Shown: piece by piece, positions 1 to 8,090 of the stretch
Numbering within the stretch: position 1 is the first letter of the stretch
How the letters are laid out: every line of letters starts with the position of its first letter
Assembly: GCF_003605435.1 (NCBI RefSeq)
Contig: NZ_QXQB01000001.1
Span: 496,001 to 560,000 of the forward strand
Direction: 5' to 3'
DNA length: 64,000 nucleotides
Origin: Paenibacillus pinisoli
Lineage (GTDB): Bacteria > Bacillota > Bacilli > Paenibacillales > Paenibacillaceae
Translations under genes and position numbers: made by a program
The notes under the pieces: model-generated
Databases searched by the model: none
What the model was told of the DNA's origin: nothing
What the model saw: only the letters and a program-made list of their open reading frames with translations

Positions 1-1
1 T

Positions 2-349
2 AAGTATATTTATTATAGAACCTACTTTGTATTGAAACTGAGTAATGGTCATATTCTCCAATTTAGGATATGGGATGTATGATCTAAATCCATCAACTGC
101 AACGACATAAAAATCTTCTACAATTGTCTGATGGAAACAAAGAAAATATTTTTGTCTGTAGGCTTTTTTATCCGGAAAACGCTCTGCCCAATCTTCGTAA
201 AATCTTCCTTGATCGGAAAAATCTATTTCCTCTCGCTTTATCGTAACCGATAAATTTTCTTTGTAAATATAGGTGCCATACTCATCATTTACAATCCAAT
301 CCCGAGGATCACTTTCTACAATTATGTTGATGAATTCAGAGTATTTCAT
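2..349 (-). CDS. Unrecognised protein, 3' end cut off by the window edge
   Basis: An open frame starts at the ATG at 347-349, preceded by GAGGAG eight bases upstream, and runs without a stop to the left edge, giving at least 116 residues. It begins MKYSEFINIIVESDPRDW and is rich in aromatic residues, with no membrane segment or signal peptide visible. I do not recognise the family. It lies downstream of the ArpU-type gene, where late phage genes or lysogenic-conversion cargo often sit. It is AT-rich compared with the early phage genes to its right, which hints at cargo, but this is inference. Confidence 0.7.
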   Translation of the reverse strand, partial: MKYSEFINIIVESDPRDWIVNDEYGTYIYKENLSVTIKREEIDFSDQGRFYEDWAERFPDKKAYRQKYFLCFHQTIVEDFYVVAVDGFRSYIPYPKLENMTITQFQYKVGSIINIL

Positions 350-559
350 AACAACATCTCCTCTTGTAATCGTTTTATCTTTTATTATTCCACAATGAAA
401 TTAACAAGTCCATGATAAGTGTCTTGTCGAAAAAAATACCCGCCCCCGAAGGAACGGAAAGAGGAGGAGGTGGTCAACCTCATTTAGCACAATACCAATA
501 TAGCACGTAAAATGTGCCACGTGTGTCCGACTTGGGCCAAACTCAGACCCTCAAAAGGT

Positions 560-1042
560 TCAAAATTGTGCGTTATCGTTATCGAAAAAGCCCATGAGCT
601 TTAGCGTATCCGCAATACTTCTTGCCCCTTCCAAGAGTTTGCGCCTAACCGTACTACGGCTTAGCCCATGTTTGAAGAATAATATCGTCTCTTTATAGGA
701 AAGTCCCTTCATATACCTCAGCTCGACCGCCTGCCTAGTCTCCTCATCTTGAATCAGTGCAGCTGCACGTTGGAGCTGTCTGGTGTAAAGCTTGTATTGC
801 TCGTATACCCATAACTGTTTCTCCGCCAGCACTGCGGCGTTTGCCGTCTTGTCCGCATGCAGGTCCTCCGGATCTATTCGGCGGGCAACCTCACCGTCGA
901 TAGCGACCTGACGCAACTCCTCCTCGTTTTGCTCAAAATCGAACATCAGCAGCCGCATTTTCATGTACCTTTCGAGCAGGAATTTTGTGCGCTGGATCTC
1001 TACCTCTGAAGCTCTTGGAAACAATTCTGTCTGCCATACCAT
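560..1042 (-). CDS. ArpU/RinA-type phage late transcription regulator
   Basis: This protein of about 160 residues has a sigma-region-4-like helix-turn-helix at its C-terminus (around residues 105-150, with EETRQAVELRYMKGLSYKET and SRSTVRRKLLEGA). That layout is typical of the ArpU/RinA family, which turns on packaging and late genes in phages of Gram-positive bacteria. It is the last gene of the leftward early operon, the usual place for such a regulator. The second ATG (1042) sits seven bases after GGAGG and is preferred over the one at 1048, which would leave almost no spacing. The middle of the protein is charged and probably helical. Confidence 0.75.
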   Translation of the reverse strand: MVWQTELFPRASEVEIQRTKFLLERYMKMRLLMFDFEQNEEELRQVAIDGEVARRIDPEDLHADKTANAAVLAEKQLWVYEQYKLYTRQLQRAAALIQDEETRQAVELRYMKGLSYKETILFFKHGLSRSTVRRKLLEGARSIADTLKLMGFFDNDNAQF

Positions 1043-1099
1043 TGCCATTCCTCCTCACCATCCCCCATGTGCTATAATGATGGTGAGTTTATACGTTTA

Positions 1100-1135
1100 G
1101 TCCCCCGCTGGCCGGCCAAGGTGAGGGGGACTTCT
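1100..1135 (+). terminator. GTCCCCC/GGGGGAC hairpin with T-rich tail on the plus strand
   Basis: GTCCCCC at 1100-1106 pairs with GGGGGAC at 1125-1131, and TTCTT follows on the plus strand. A GGCCGGCC palindrome lies in the loop. The T-rich side faces right, opposite to the phage genes around it, so it would stop rightward (antisense) transcription or act as a structured leader before the ArpU-type gene. Confidence 0.5.
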
Positions 1136-1255
1136 TATAAGCCTTACATCCTGGTATCGTTCGCAATGTTCCTTCGTTTGAGATACAGAGCAACTGATCT
1201 CCAACTTTGATATATTCGAATCGATAGAAGTAGAAGAAAGTAAGGTGTTAATGCT

Positions 1256-1477
1256 ATGACAAAAGGTGAAGAGTACTTAAAAATGTATCCCGGCTTAACG
1301 AAATGGATAAACCAATGTGTCGTTTGCCAATCCATTGGATATAAGCCTGATCTACCGCATGAGTTAACTACATACGATGGTAACGTGTCAGCAGCCGCTA
1401 ATAATCTAAGGAAATTATTCAAACCACTGTCGGTTAACGAAATTGGGCTATGTGACACATGCAAGAATTTCCGGTAG
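1256..1477 (+). CDS. Small protein with two CxxC pairs, rightward inside the phage early region
   Basis: The 73-residue product starts MTKGEEYLKMYPGL and has CVVC near residue 21 and CDTC near residue 66, a spacing that fits a zinc-binding fold. AAGGTG lies 11 bases before the ATG. It is encoded opposite to all neighbouring phage genes, as expected for an independently transcribed lysogenic gene (moron). I know of no assigned function. An overlapping open frame on the other strand at 1144-1464 has no ribosome binding site or recognisable motif and was discarded. Confidence 0.65.
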   Translation: MTKGEEYLKMYPGLTKWINQCVVCQSIGYKPDLPHELTTYDGNVSAAANNLRKLFKPLSVNEIGLCDTCKNFR

Positions 1478-1584
1478 TTTTATTCCCTGTTGTGTCGCAG
1501 CGTCAGCGGAGGCTGTATAGGTAGGTTTGTATACTGTCATACCGATACCACTCCTTAACGATTACATTAGTTACATTTGAAGGC

Positions 1585-1767
1585 TCACAGCTCTTCAAGC
1601 ATTCTTTTCAACTGCTCCGGATCAATATTTGTATACTGCTTTATGTCATCGGCGCTCAACTCACCCTTTCGGTATCCATCCAGGAGCGCCTGTAGATGGC
1701 GCTTGGTCATCTCTGACCGCGATATTTGCAATAATTGCTGCCGTATTGCTTCATGGTCCTGATCCAT
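1585..1767 (-). CDS. Small phage protein, unknown function
   Basis: The 60-residue acidic, helical product starts MDQDHEAIRQQLLQIS. AAGGAGGGG precedes the ATG at good spacing. It has no cysteines and no membrane segment. It lies between the coiled-coil/HTH protein and the ArpU-type regulator in the leftward early operon. The residues SADDIKQYTNIDPEQLKRML could form a short helix-turn-helix-like hairpin, but that is only a resemblance. Confidence 0.6.
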   Translation of the reverse strand: MDQDHEAIRQQLLQISRSEMTKRHLQALLDGYRKGELSADDIKQYTNIDPEQLKRMLEEL

Positions 1768-1817
1768 ATTCCCCTCCTTAGAATCGACGCAAACATTCGT
1801 TCCACCGCGATTTTCTA

Positions 1818-2936
1818 TTAGCTTGCCTGCTGCTGCAATGTCAATCCTTCGATGTGACGAGCATTGTAGTAATGGAAAAATTCCTGCACAAAGTCAATGA
1901 CTGGTTTGCCCGGGTGCAATTCCGCTAGATCCGCCGTAATGAAGTTGATGGTCCTCTGCAGCAGGTCAAATAATTCAGTCATGACACGCTCGCGGTCGAT
2001 ATCTGCTGCCTCAACATCAGTACTCAGTGCCTCTACCGCCGCATAGATTCGGGCTCGTTCAACATTAGCAATAGCGACGGACAGGATTGGGATCCGAATT
2101 GCAACACTATTACTTTCTTCAGCTGCAGCTGCGTGCTCAATTGTATGAAGGAGCAGCTGCCTTTCTGCTTCAAGCTCATTAAGAGTCTTCAGTGATTCGC
2201 GCCGGGTGCTATCTAATTCAGCCCTTACGCTGGCCAGTTCCTTTTCTAACTCCATAATCTGCAAGTCCTTCCGCCCTGCATCAGCTTTCCAATGATCTGC
2301 AGATGGTTGAAGTTCTGCAACGTCCCTCACTTGTTTCGCTGGATCTGCAGTTAGTGTGCTCGGTTGATTTTGTACGATGGTGCCGGTAGTAACCCTCTGA
2401 GCATTAAATTCGACCAGCCCCCGTGCCTCTAGTTGTTCTGCCAGACGTTGGTCAACATCTGACTTTAGCTTTGTTGGGGCCATAAGCTCTAGCTCCCGTT
2501 CCTCTGCATCAAGCTCACGGATACCCCAACTTGCAAGTAATTCATATACTTTAGGAGTCGCCACTCCGAGCGACTGAATGATATGGCTTCGTTTTTCTCC
2601 GTTCAGTCGTCGTTGAAGGTATTCTTGCTTTGTGATTTCCAACTCTTTCCGCTTACCCTGTACCATTTCGACCACCTCCCCTTCCGTTATCCCCCATTCC
2701 TTCAGCTGTTTGCGCAGCTCCTTCGGATCGTTGTTAAAGTTCTTCAGTACGATATCATCCCGGCTGCGCCCCTCCCGCACAGCCTGCAGGTACTGCTCCT
2801 TAGTCATAGAGCGTTGCCACTTCTTAATTGTTGGACCGTTCTGCTTCCCCTGGACTCGCCGGGCATGTTCCTCCATTTGTGCCGGCGTCATGAAGAACGA
2901 CTTTACTGGCCCGAAACCATTCTCCCTCACAACCAT
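1818..2936 (-). CDS. Phage protein with HTH-like repeats and a coiled coil
   Basis: The product of about 372 residues begins at an ATG eight bases after AAGGAGG; an upstream ATG at 2963 has no such site. The N-terminal half contains two similar helical blocks, one with MTKEQYLQAVREGRSRDD then WGITEGEVVEMV, the other with ITKQEYLQRRLNGEKRSH then WGIRELDAEE. Each looks like a small helix-turn-helix unit ending in a W-G-I turn. Residues about 215-265 form a charged coiled coil. The C-terminus is helical. The function is unknown. A DNA-binding role in phage replication or transcription is plausible from the repeats and the position after RusA. Confidence 0.65.
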   Translation of the reverse strand: MVVRENGFGPVKSFFMTPAQMEEHARRVQGKQNGPTIKKWQRSMTKEQYLQAVREGRSRDDIVLKNFNNDPKELRKQLKEWGITEGEVVEMVQGKRKELEITKQEYLQRRLNGEKRSHIIQSLGVATPKVYELLASWGIRELDAEERELELMAPTKLKSDVDQRLAEQLEARGLVEFNAQRVTTGTIVQNQPSTLTADPAKQVRDVAELQPSADHWKADAGRKDLQIMELEKELASVRAELDSTRRESLKTLNELEAERQLLLHTIEHAAAAEESNSVAIRIPILSVAIANVERARIYAAVEALSTDVEAADIDRERVMTELFDLLQRTINFITADLAELHPGKPVIDFVQEFFHYYNARHIEGLTLQQQAS

Positions 2937-2950
2937 TCCCTGAATCCTCC

Positions 2951-3160
2951 TTAGTCCCAGCAAACATAACCGGCAACCGCGGTCTCCAAGTGCTTCTCTT
3001 CAAAAGGTTTAACCGTCAACGCCACACCATCGATGATGATCATCTGCTGTTCTTTGACCGTTTTAAGCTGTTCCATCAATTTCAGGGGAACGACCGTTAG
3101 GCCGTTCTCCTGAAGCAAGCGAATATTTCTATTGCCAATAACATGTTTTGCAAATTTCAT
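2951..3160 (-). CDS. Small phage protein, unknown function
   Basis: Starting from MKFAKHVIGNRNIRLLQENG the product is about 69 residues, with beta-strand-rich segments (GLTVVPL, QMIIIDGVALTVKPF). A longer frame starts at 3274 but its first 38 residues overlap the gene upstream out of frame, and no ribosome binding site supports it. The chosen start also lacks a strong site and slightly precedes the upstream stop, suggesting translational coupling. The family is not recognised. Confidence 0.55.
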   Translation of the reverse strand: MKFAKHVIGNRNIRLLQENGLTVVPLKLMEQLKTVKEQQMIIIDGVALTVKPFEEKHLETAVAGYVCWD

Positions 3161-3168
3161 GGTTTGAC

Positions 3169-4176
3169 TCAAGCCGCGCCACCTCTGGATTCTTGTACTC
3201 TTTTCTTGTACTTGGTCCATGCTGTCGACAACTTGCTCGACGGAATGCCAAGCGACGAAGCAATCTGCATCCAAGTCTCCCCGCCTTTACGCCGCTTCAG
3301 AAGGTGAGGGAAGTCAAACGGAATATCCTCAAAACTCGGCTTTTCCGCAAGGATAATATCCTCAACATCCTCAGGCCCCGCTGGCGCCGCAGGCTCGCTT
3401 CCCTCCATAATGGCCTTCTCCCAATCTGATAAATCTGAATCGGCGACATCTGAATGTTCCTGCTCTTGGGTTGTGTTCTCTCCCAATACAATGACTTCCG
3501 TATCCGTAGTAGGTAGTTGGCCTTCTCCCTCTAGAGGTGATTGTTTATCCCCTTGTTCACTTGTGGAGTCATCGTGATGTTGATCTGCTGCATCTGCCTC
3601 AGATTGTTCTCCTTTCGACTGGCGCCACTCGTCCCACTTAGCCGCTAAAGGGGCTACCGACTGCCGATACTCGTCGATCAGGTCTACAACTCGGCCACTG
3701 GAAATGCCTTCTTCGCCAGCGATTTTCAAATATGTTTCTCCATCAGCGATGCGCCCGATCCACGCTGCCAACGGATAGAAACCTTTCGGTTGTGGCGCTA
3801 GTCCAGAGAGAATAAATTCATCCACCACTTCACGGCTAATCTCTTCCGGAATGTCAGCGATCGGGTCTTGATTCTTCACTACACCCAGGTCCAACTCAAG
3901 TTGTTCGCCTTCTGGCTTCACCTCAGACACAAGGCCACTCTCATCAACCCGGTATGTCGTAATAGGCTTTTCAGTGCGGGCATTGATTTGGATGTTGTAA
4001 CGGACAATCTCCGAGTCAATGGCGATAGCAACACGGCCATCCAACATCTCTGACAGCATATCGATTTTTCCATGCAACGCCCCGTCAGACACTTCCAAAA
4101 CGATTTCCTTCACGCCTTTCGGCTTCAAGTTGATTTTCTTCAGCAATGCCTTAAATTCAGTGTGTGACATGCTCAT
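3169..4176 (-). CDS. Phage protein with two copies of an HTH-like motif and an acidic linker
   Basis: The 335-residue product starts at an ATG five bases after GGAG and abuts the rusA stop. The N-terminal 90 residues look like a compact beta/alpha domain. Two segments resemble each other: GETYLKIAGEEGISSGRVV near residue 158 and GETWMQIASSLGIPSSKLS near residue 305. Both read as helix-turn-helix units. Between them is a long acidic, low-complexity stretch rich in S, E, Q and D. This suggests a protein with two DNA contacts joined by a flexible arm. The family is unknown. Confidence 0.65.
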   Translation of the reverse strand: MSMSHTEFKALLKKINLKPKGVKEIVLEVSDGALHGKIDMLSEMLDGRVAIAIDSEIVRYNIQINARTEKPITTYRVDESGLVSEVKPEGEQLELDLGVVKNQDPIADIPEEISREVVDEFILSGLAPQPKGFYPLAAWIGRIADGETYLKIAGEEGISSGRVVDLIDEYRQSVAPLAAKWDEWRQSKGEQSEADAADQHHDDSTSEQGDKQSPLEGEGQLPTTDTEVIVLGENTTQEQEHSDVADSDLSDWEKAIMEGSEPAAPAGPEDVEDIILAEKPSFEDIPFDFPHLLKRRKGGETWMQIASSLGIPSSKLSTAWTKYKKRVQESRGGAA

Positions 4177-4593
4177 TCACGCTCCTAATTGTCTGATTGT
4201 GACCTCAATCCGAGGTTTGAAGCTGTACCGCTTACGTGCATACGCATCTACAACCTGACTGTCGTCCACCCACATGACCCCTTTGAGCGCATCCTTAACA
4301 CCCTTCAGGTAGTTGTCCGCATCAGGCTTACTAGTCGGATAAATCTCACCGGCCTCTGCCGCCAAAGCCTTTTTCTTGCTGAAGCTCTTCGGAATGGAGC
4401 GATATGCAATGATCATTACGGCCAACGGTCCCTCCAGAAGTGTAGACGGCGCATGTTCGGCAGCTGCAATCCTTACATAATCCTTGTAATCACTCGACTT
4501 TTTAGGATCGTATGCTCTCGGGTATCCCCCTGCAGTTGAGAACCTAGGGCGTCCTTGAGCAACCGGCTCTCCATAAACAGTAAATTGAATCAT
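4177..4593 (-). CDS. rusA: RusA-family Holliday junction resolvase
   Basis: The 138-residue product starts MIQFTVYGEPVAQGRPRFS and carries the RusA signature KPDADNYLKGVKDAL followed by WVDDSQV, which holds the metal-binding aspartates of the dimeric endonuclease. The length matches the family. RusA proteins cut four-way junctions made during phage recombination and replication. The start overlaps the dnaB stop by four bases, as in a coupled operon. Confidence 0.92.
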   Translation of the reverse strand: MIQFTVYGEPVAQGRPRFSTAGGYPRAYDPKKSSDYKDYVRIAAAEHAPSTLLEGPLAVMIIAYRSIPKSFSKKKALAAEAGEIYPTSKPDADNYLKGVKDALKGVMWVDDSQVVDAYARKRYSFKPRIEVTIRQLGA

Positions 4594-6032
4594 GCTCCCC
4601 TATGCCCCCTATACATATCCGGGACCCGGCCCCCTCTGCTTCCGGGCTCTTCTTGCGGCTCCTGCGAAGTGCTGTAAGTTTGCTCTAGATTGACGAATTT
4701 GTTGTAATTCTTCAGGAAGACGAGCTCCACGGTTCCAACCGGCCCATTCCGCTGCTTCGAAATGATGATCTCGATAATGTTCTTCTTGTCAGATTCCTTG
4801 TCGTAGTAGTCGTCCCGGTACAGGAAGGCTACGATGTCGGCATCCTGCTCAATAGATCCAGATTCCCTTAGATCGGACATCATCGGACGTTTATCCTGCC
4901 GCTGCTCAACGCCCCGGCTGAGCTGGGACAATGCTATCACCGGTACTTCCAGTTCCCTGGCTATCTGCTTGAGAGTCCGACTGATCTGTGAAACTTCTTC
5001 CTGCCGGTTTGCCCCGCGGCGACTGTTACCTTGAATGAGCTGTAAGTAATCGATCAGGATCATTCCAAGTCCGCGTTCCTTCTTCAGCCGGCGACACTTG
5101 GCCCGAATCTCGTTTACCGTAATGCCTGGCGTGTCATCGATTTGAATGTCTGCATTCGCCAGCACCCCGACAGCTAAAGCCATGCGATCCCAATCTTCCG
5201 CCTCAAAGCGACCTGTCCGCATCCGGCTGCCGTCAATCTGGCCCTCAGCGCAGATCATCCGCTGCACCAGCTGCGCTGCAGACATTTCCAGCGAGAAAAT
5301 AGCAACGGTCTCTTTCGCTCTGACGCCAACATTCTGGGCGATGTTCAGTGCAAAGGCGGTCTTTCCGACGGAAGGGCGCGCAGCCACGATTATCAGGTCA
5401 TGTCTTTGGAAACCCGCGGTCATGCGGTCCAAATCGATGAATCCGGATGGAATTCCGGTCACACCTCGGTTGATATCCTTGGTGTTATACCGCTCCTCCG
5501 CCTCATCCCAAACCTGCATGAGCACTTGCTTCATTCCGACGAATTCCCGAGCTGGAACCGTTTGGTCGGACAGCTTGGACACCGCAGTCTCCGCTATCGC
5601 TATGAAGCCTTTGACATCTTGCTGCTCACCGGCATTGCGCAATAGATTCAACGCGACATCCACGGCCTGGCGCCGGAGAAATATATCCTGTACTCGCCCT
5701 GCGTAATGTGCAACGTTCGATGCCGTTGGCACAGACTCGGCCATTTTAGCCAGATAGCTGACGCCACCAATCTTGTCGAGCTCCTCGCTGTCCTGCAGCC
5801 TCCCCGTCAATGTGACAAGATCGACCGGCTGCTCGTCTTCGCGCAGTTGGCGCATCGCCCGAAAAATCCGTGCGTGACTTTGATCATAGAACTCCCCGCC
5901 CTGTAATATTTCCGCGACAATGTCATAAGCGCTCTGATCCAGCAGAATCGAACCGAGAACAGCATGTTCTGACTGTAGGTCAAAAGGATGTTCGATGCCC
6001 AAGCTCTCCAGCATCCCCTCACGGCTAAGCAT
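4590..6032 (-). CDS. dnaB: Replicative DNA helicase DnaB (phage copy)
   Basis: The protein of about 480 residues has the DnaB layout: an N-terminal helical domain (SEHAVLGSILLDQ, FYDQSHARIFRAM) and a RecA-like domain with the Walker A sequence ARPSVGKT near residue 218, then LGMILIDYLQLIQG (Walker B) and SREL/R-rich motifs. The open frame extends upstream to 6254, but those residues are low quality and overlap the loader gene. The ATG at 6032, just inside the end of the loader gene and after GAGG, is the likely start. It unwinds DNA at the phage fork and is loaded by the neighbouring loader. Confidence 0.93.
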   Translation of the reverse strand: MLSREGMLESLGIEHPFDLQSEHAVLGSILLDQSAYDIVAEILQGGEFYDQSHARIFRAMRQLREDEQPVDLVTLTGRLQDSEELDKIGGVSYLAKMAESVPTASNVAHYAGRVQDIFLRRQAVDVALNLLRNAGEQQDVKGFIAIAETAVSKLSDQTVPAREFVGMKQVLMQVWDEAEERYNTKDINRGVTGIPSGFIDLDRMTAGFQRHDLIIVAARPSVGKTAFALNIAQNVGVRAKETVAIFSLEMSAAQLVQRMICAEGQIDGSRMRTGRFEAEDWDRMALAVGVLANADIQIDDTPGITVNEIRAKCRRLKKERGLGMILIDYLQLIQGNSRRGANRQEEVSQISRTLKQIARELEVPVIALSQLSRGVEQRQDKRPMMSDLRESGSIEQDADIVAFLYRDDYYDKESDKKNIIEIIISKQRNGPVGTVELVFLKNYNKFVNLEQTYSTSQEPQEEPGSRGGRVPDMYRGHRGA

Positions 6033-6369
6033 TAGCGCCACCTCGTAGCAGTTGGCGGCCGCGTTCCCAATAGTTCGCCGGCGGCGGTGTGCTATCGGTA
6101 CCCCACACCTCAAGATTTGCAATATGGGCTGCAGCTGCTTCCTTGCTCCGCTGGGAATCCATCTGATCCCCAAGCTTCCCGCGGATATCCGCAATTGTGG
6201 GAGCGAAACGCTCTGACAAAATGTATTTCTCCACATTTTCGTAGGCCGTTTCATACGGGAAATCCTGTAGATACTTGGAATAATGCTCTACGTTTTGCGG
6301 GCTTGCATCGAAGCCCGGGTAAGATCGCTTGATGATGCCGAAAAGGTCAATGACCTGAAGCTTGTTCAC
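6025..6369 (-). CDS. Helicase loader (phage loader/inhibitor-like)
   Basis: The 114-residue product begins MNKLQVIDLFGIIKRSYPGF and contains the pattern F-PYE-AYENVEKYILSERFAPTIADI. That resembles the N-terminal domain of phage helicase loaders such as G39P of SPP1. Such proteins deliver DnaB to the initiator-bound origin. The gene lies between the initiator and dnaB, the usual order, and overlaps both. Confidence 0.75.
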   Translation of the reverse strand: MNKLQVIDLFGIIKRSYPGFDASPQNVEHYSKYLQDFPYETAYENVEKYILSERFAPTIADIRGKLGDQMDSQRSKEAAAAHIANLEVWGTDSTPPPANYWERGRQLLRGGANA

Positions 6370-7222
6370 GTTTCAGTTCCTCCTCCCGAAGTCGTTCGAG
6401 CTCGTCAAGCTCGCGCTGTTGTTTGCTCTTATATCCTGTTTTCTGGTTGCCTGAGCCAAGGGCGACTGCTACGTGCGGCACCGCGGCAGTTATGGCTTTC
6501 GACTTCTCCCACTCGTCGAGAATTCGGGGAACGACGAAGTTAAAGCTTCGAATCTCATCTCGGGAATGGCGCGGCCTGTACTCGTCGAAGGCACGATCGA
6601 TACAGGTCTTGATTAAAAGGGACGGCACCCCCGCTGCCACCAGCTGCTTAATTTCCAAAAAGTCAGAAGAACTTACGGCAAAACCCTTCCCTCTGCGCTG
6701 AATAAAATGAGTTTCGATTTCTTGGATGAGTCTGCTCTGTTCATGTTCATCTACTACAACTACAACAGAATCATCTGTAATATCTTTATTAGATCGGACA
6801 TTTTTGTCCGAGTGACCGGACATATTTGTCTGATCACTCGGTATATGATCGGACATATCTGTCTGATCACTCTGCTGTGATCGGACATTTTTGTCCGGAA
6901 TATGGTTAGTGTATTTCTTAGAATTTTTGACCGATAAGATGATTCCGCGAGGTGCCCGGGTCACCCTTATGTATTGGTGCTCCTCTAAGGCATTCAGCCA
7001 ACGGCTTACCGTTTTATCGCTCACATCAAACCTCTCGGCTAATTCAGTTAGTTGTATTGGCTTATTCCCCAGGACGATGCCCCACACAACTCCCTCCTTC
7101 TCCACATCCTTAGTAGTGGAGCTGACGCACCACAGGAAAAGCCATATCGCGCTGCCTATTTTTTTGTAGTGTCCTGGCTCCAACAACCCTGAGTACATCG
7201 GGAAAGGGTAGCTATCGGGCAT
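6347..7222 (-). CDS. Phage replication initiator with winged-helix N-terminus
   Basis: The 291-residue product has a winged-helix domain (PIQLTELAERFDVSDKTVSR, residues about 50-90), as in phage replication organizers. A central hydrophilic segment (residues about 108-150) is formed by repeats built on DKNVRS and SDQTNMS. The C-terminal helical region ends in a charged tail (ELERLREEELKREQ) that may contact the loader. The repeated amino acids are the coding readout of palindromic DNA repeats, listed separately. The gene precedes the loader and dnaB, which supports the role. Confidence 0.8.
   Translation of the reverse strand: MPDSYPFPMYSGLLEPGHYKKIGSAIWLFLWCVSSTTKDVEKEGVVWGIVLGNKPIQLTELAERFDVSDKTVSRWLNALEEHQYIRVTRAPRGIILSVKNSKKYTNHIPDKNVRSQQSDQTDMSDHIPSDQTNMSGHSDKNVRSNKDITDDSVVVVVDEHEQSRLIQEIETHFIQRRGKGFAVSSSDFLEIKQLVAAGVPSLLIKTCIDRAFDEYRPRHSRDEIRSFNFVVPRILDEWEKSKAITAAVPHVAVALGSGNQKTGYKSKQQRELDELERLREEELKREQASGH
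6795..6897. repeat. Four 16-bp palindromic iterons, probable phage replication origin
   Basis: Four copies of CGGACA-N4-TGTC(C/T)G occur at 6795-6810, 6817-6832, 6850-6865 and 6882-6897. The start-to-start distances are 22, 33 and 32 bases, close to two, three and three helical turns, so all sites face the same side of the DNA. They lie inside the initiator gene, as in lambda O and many Gram-positive phages where the origin is embedded in the initiator gene. GATC or TGATCA flanks most copies. Origin function is inferred from position and pattern. Confidence 0.7.
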
Positions 7223-7233
7223 ATACTCATCCC

Positions 7234-7386
7234 CTAAATTGCAATGATCTTTTCAGTGCTTGTGTGACGATGAACTAAGTGCAGCGCTGAAGGTAAATGC
7301 TTGGTGACGAACCAGTTTGTTGGATTCAAGCCTGCATCTTTGATAAACAATTTCTGTCGAAGAGTTGGATTTTTGCCGTTCTTCAT
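7234..7386 (-). CDS. DUF6906-like small phage protein
   Basis: The 50-residue product starts MKNGKNPTLRQKLFIKDAG and continues with LNPTNWFVTKHLP and LHLVHRHTS. This matches the common small phage family in which a basic N-terminus (NGK-PT-RQK) is followed by GLNP-NW and LVHR (DUF6906-like, recognised from memory). Its ATG overlaps the stop of the upstream gene in an ATGA junction. A longer frame in another phase at 7253-7441 is a shadow. The function is unknown. Confidence 0.8.
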   Translation of the reverse strand: MKNGKNPTLRQKLFIKDAGLNPTNWFVTKHLPSALHLVHRHTSTEKIIAI

Positions 7387-7649
7387 CGGCCACCCCGTGA
7401 CATGCTGAACATTTGAACAGCAAGCCTACCTGCTTGGCCATGGTGCATGAGCATGCCTGCTGATACTCCTTTGCCCATTTCGTCGATCGTGCTTGTCAGC
7501 ATCTCAGGCATAGCATCACTTGAGGATACTTGAGCCACATGTGACCCAAGTATCCGCGCAACCGCCTTAAGGTGATCCTGAGCAGCGGTACCGCCTTGCT
7601 CTTGCGCTTCTTCCAACCATCTATTCAATACAGCCAGTTGTTCTTTCAT
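7383..7649 (-). CDS. Small phage protein, unknown function
   Basis: The 88-residue product starts MKEQLAVLNRWLEEAQEQGG. It has a helical N-terminal half and a glycine- and methionine-rich C-terminal half ending in SRGGR. It is coupled to both neighbours by four-base overlaps. No family is recognised. Its place in the replication part of the operon is the only clue. Confidence 0.6.
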   Translation of the reverse strand: MKEQLAVLNRWLEEAQEQGGTAAQDHLKAVARILGSHVAQVSSSDAMPEMLTSTIDEMGKGVSAGMLMHHGQAGRLAVQMFSMSRGGR

Positions 7650-7852
7650 ATCGCACGCTCCCTCATTATTTTTTCTTGCCAGTCCTTAGGCCACGCCCTC
7701 GCTTTACAACGACTAGCTGGTATTTCAAAATGTCGGCGACCGTTACAATAAGACACAAACCGCCGAGTTCGAGCCTCGTAATAGAATCCGTTCAATGGTG
7801 GCGCCTCTTCAATTTCGATTTCAGAGAATAAATCCAATTGCTCCATGATCAC
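7646..7852 (-). CDS. Small phage protein, unknown function
   Basis: The product is 66-68 residues and contains MEQLDLFSEIEIEEAPPLNG followed by RRFVSYCNGRRHFEIPASRC and a basic, tryptophan-containing C-terminus. The start could be the GTG at 7852 or the ATG at 7846. It overlaps the upstream gene by four bases. No function can be assigned. Confidence 0.55.
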   Translation of the reverse strand: MIMEQLDLFSEIEIEEAPPLNGFYYEARTRRFVSYCNGRRHFEIPASRCKARAWPKDWQEKIMRERAI

Positions 7853-8061
7853 ATCGACCGCCCCCGATCATCCCGCAGCCAGATAATGCGGTGCTGATAA
7901 TTCGCGCTTACAACCAGCCACCCAGGGTAACCAAGTTCAAAGTACTGAGTTACCTCCTGTTTGAATTGTCTTGGGTCACTGTGAAAGAAAGCCCATATTC
8001 GCTCAGAAATACCGGAGCGACAAAGTTGTATCCCAAATTCGTCAAAAATCGGTTCGATCAA
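7849..8061 (-). CDS. Small phage protein, unknown function
   Basis: The 70-residue product starts MIEPIFDEFGIQLCRSGISE and is rich in aromatic residues (RIWAFFHSDP, YFELGYPGWLVV, YQHRIIWLRDDRG), suggesting a small beta-rich fold. It lies just after the nuclease gene and overlaps the next gene by four bases. No family is recognised. Confidence 0.55.
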   Translation of the reverse strand: MIEPIFDEFGIQLCRSGISERIWAFFHSDPRQFKQEVTQYFELGYPGWLVVSANYQHRIIWLRDDRGRSM

Positions 8062-8090
8062 CTTTGCCTCACCATCTTTCTACGAGCAAA

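Noticed and set aside
7253-7441. 62-residue frame starting MAKQVGLLFKCSACHG
   Set aside because: It overlaps the start of the DUF6906-like gene and the end of its neighbour in another phase and has no ribosome binding site. The 50-residue gene at 7234-7386 is the convincing one.
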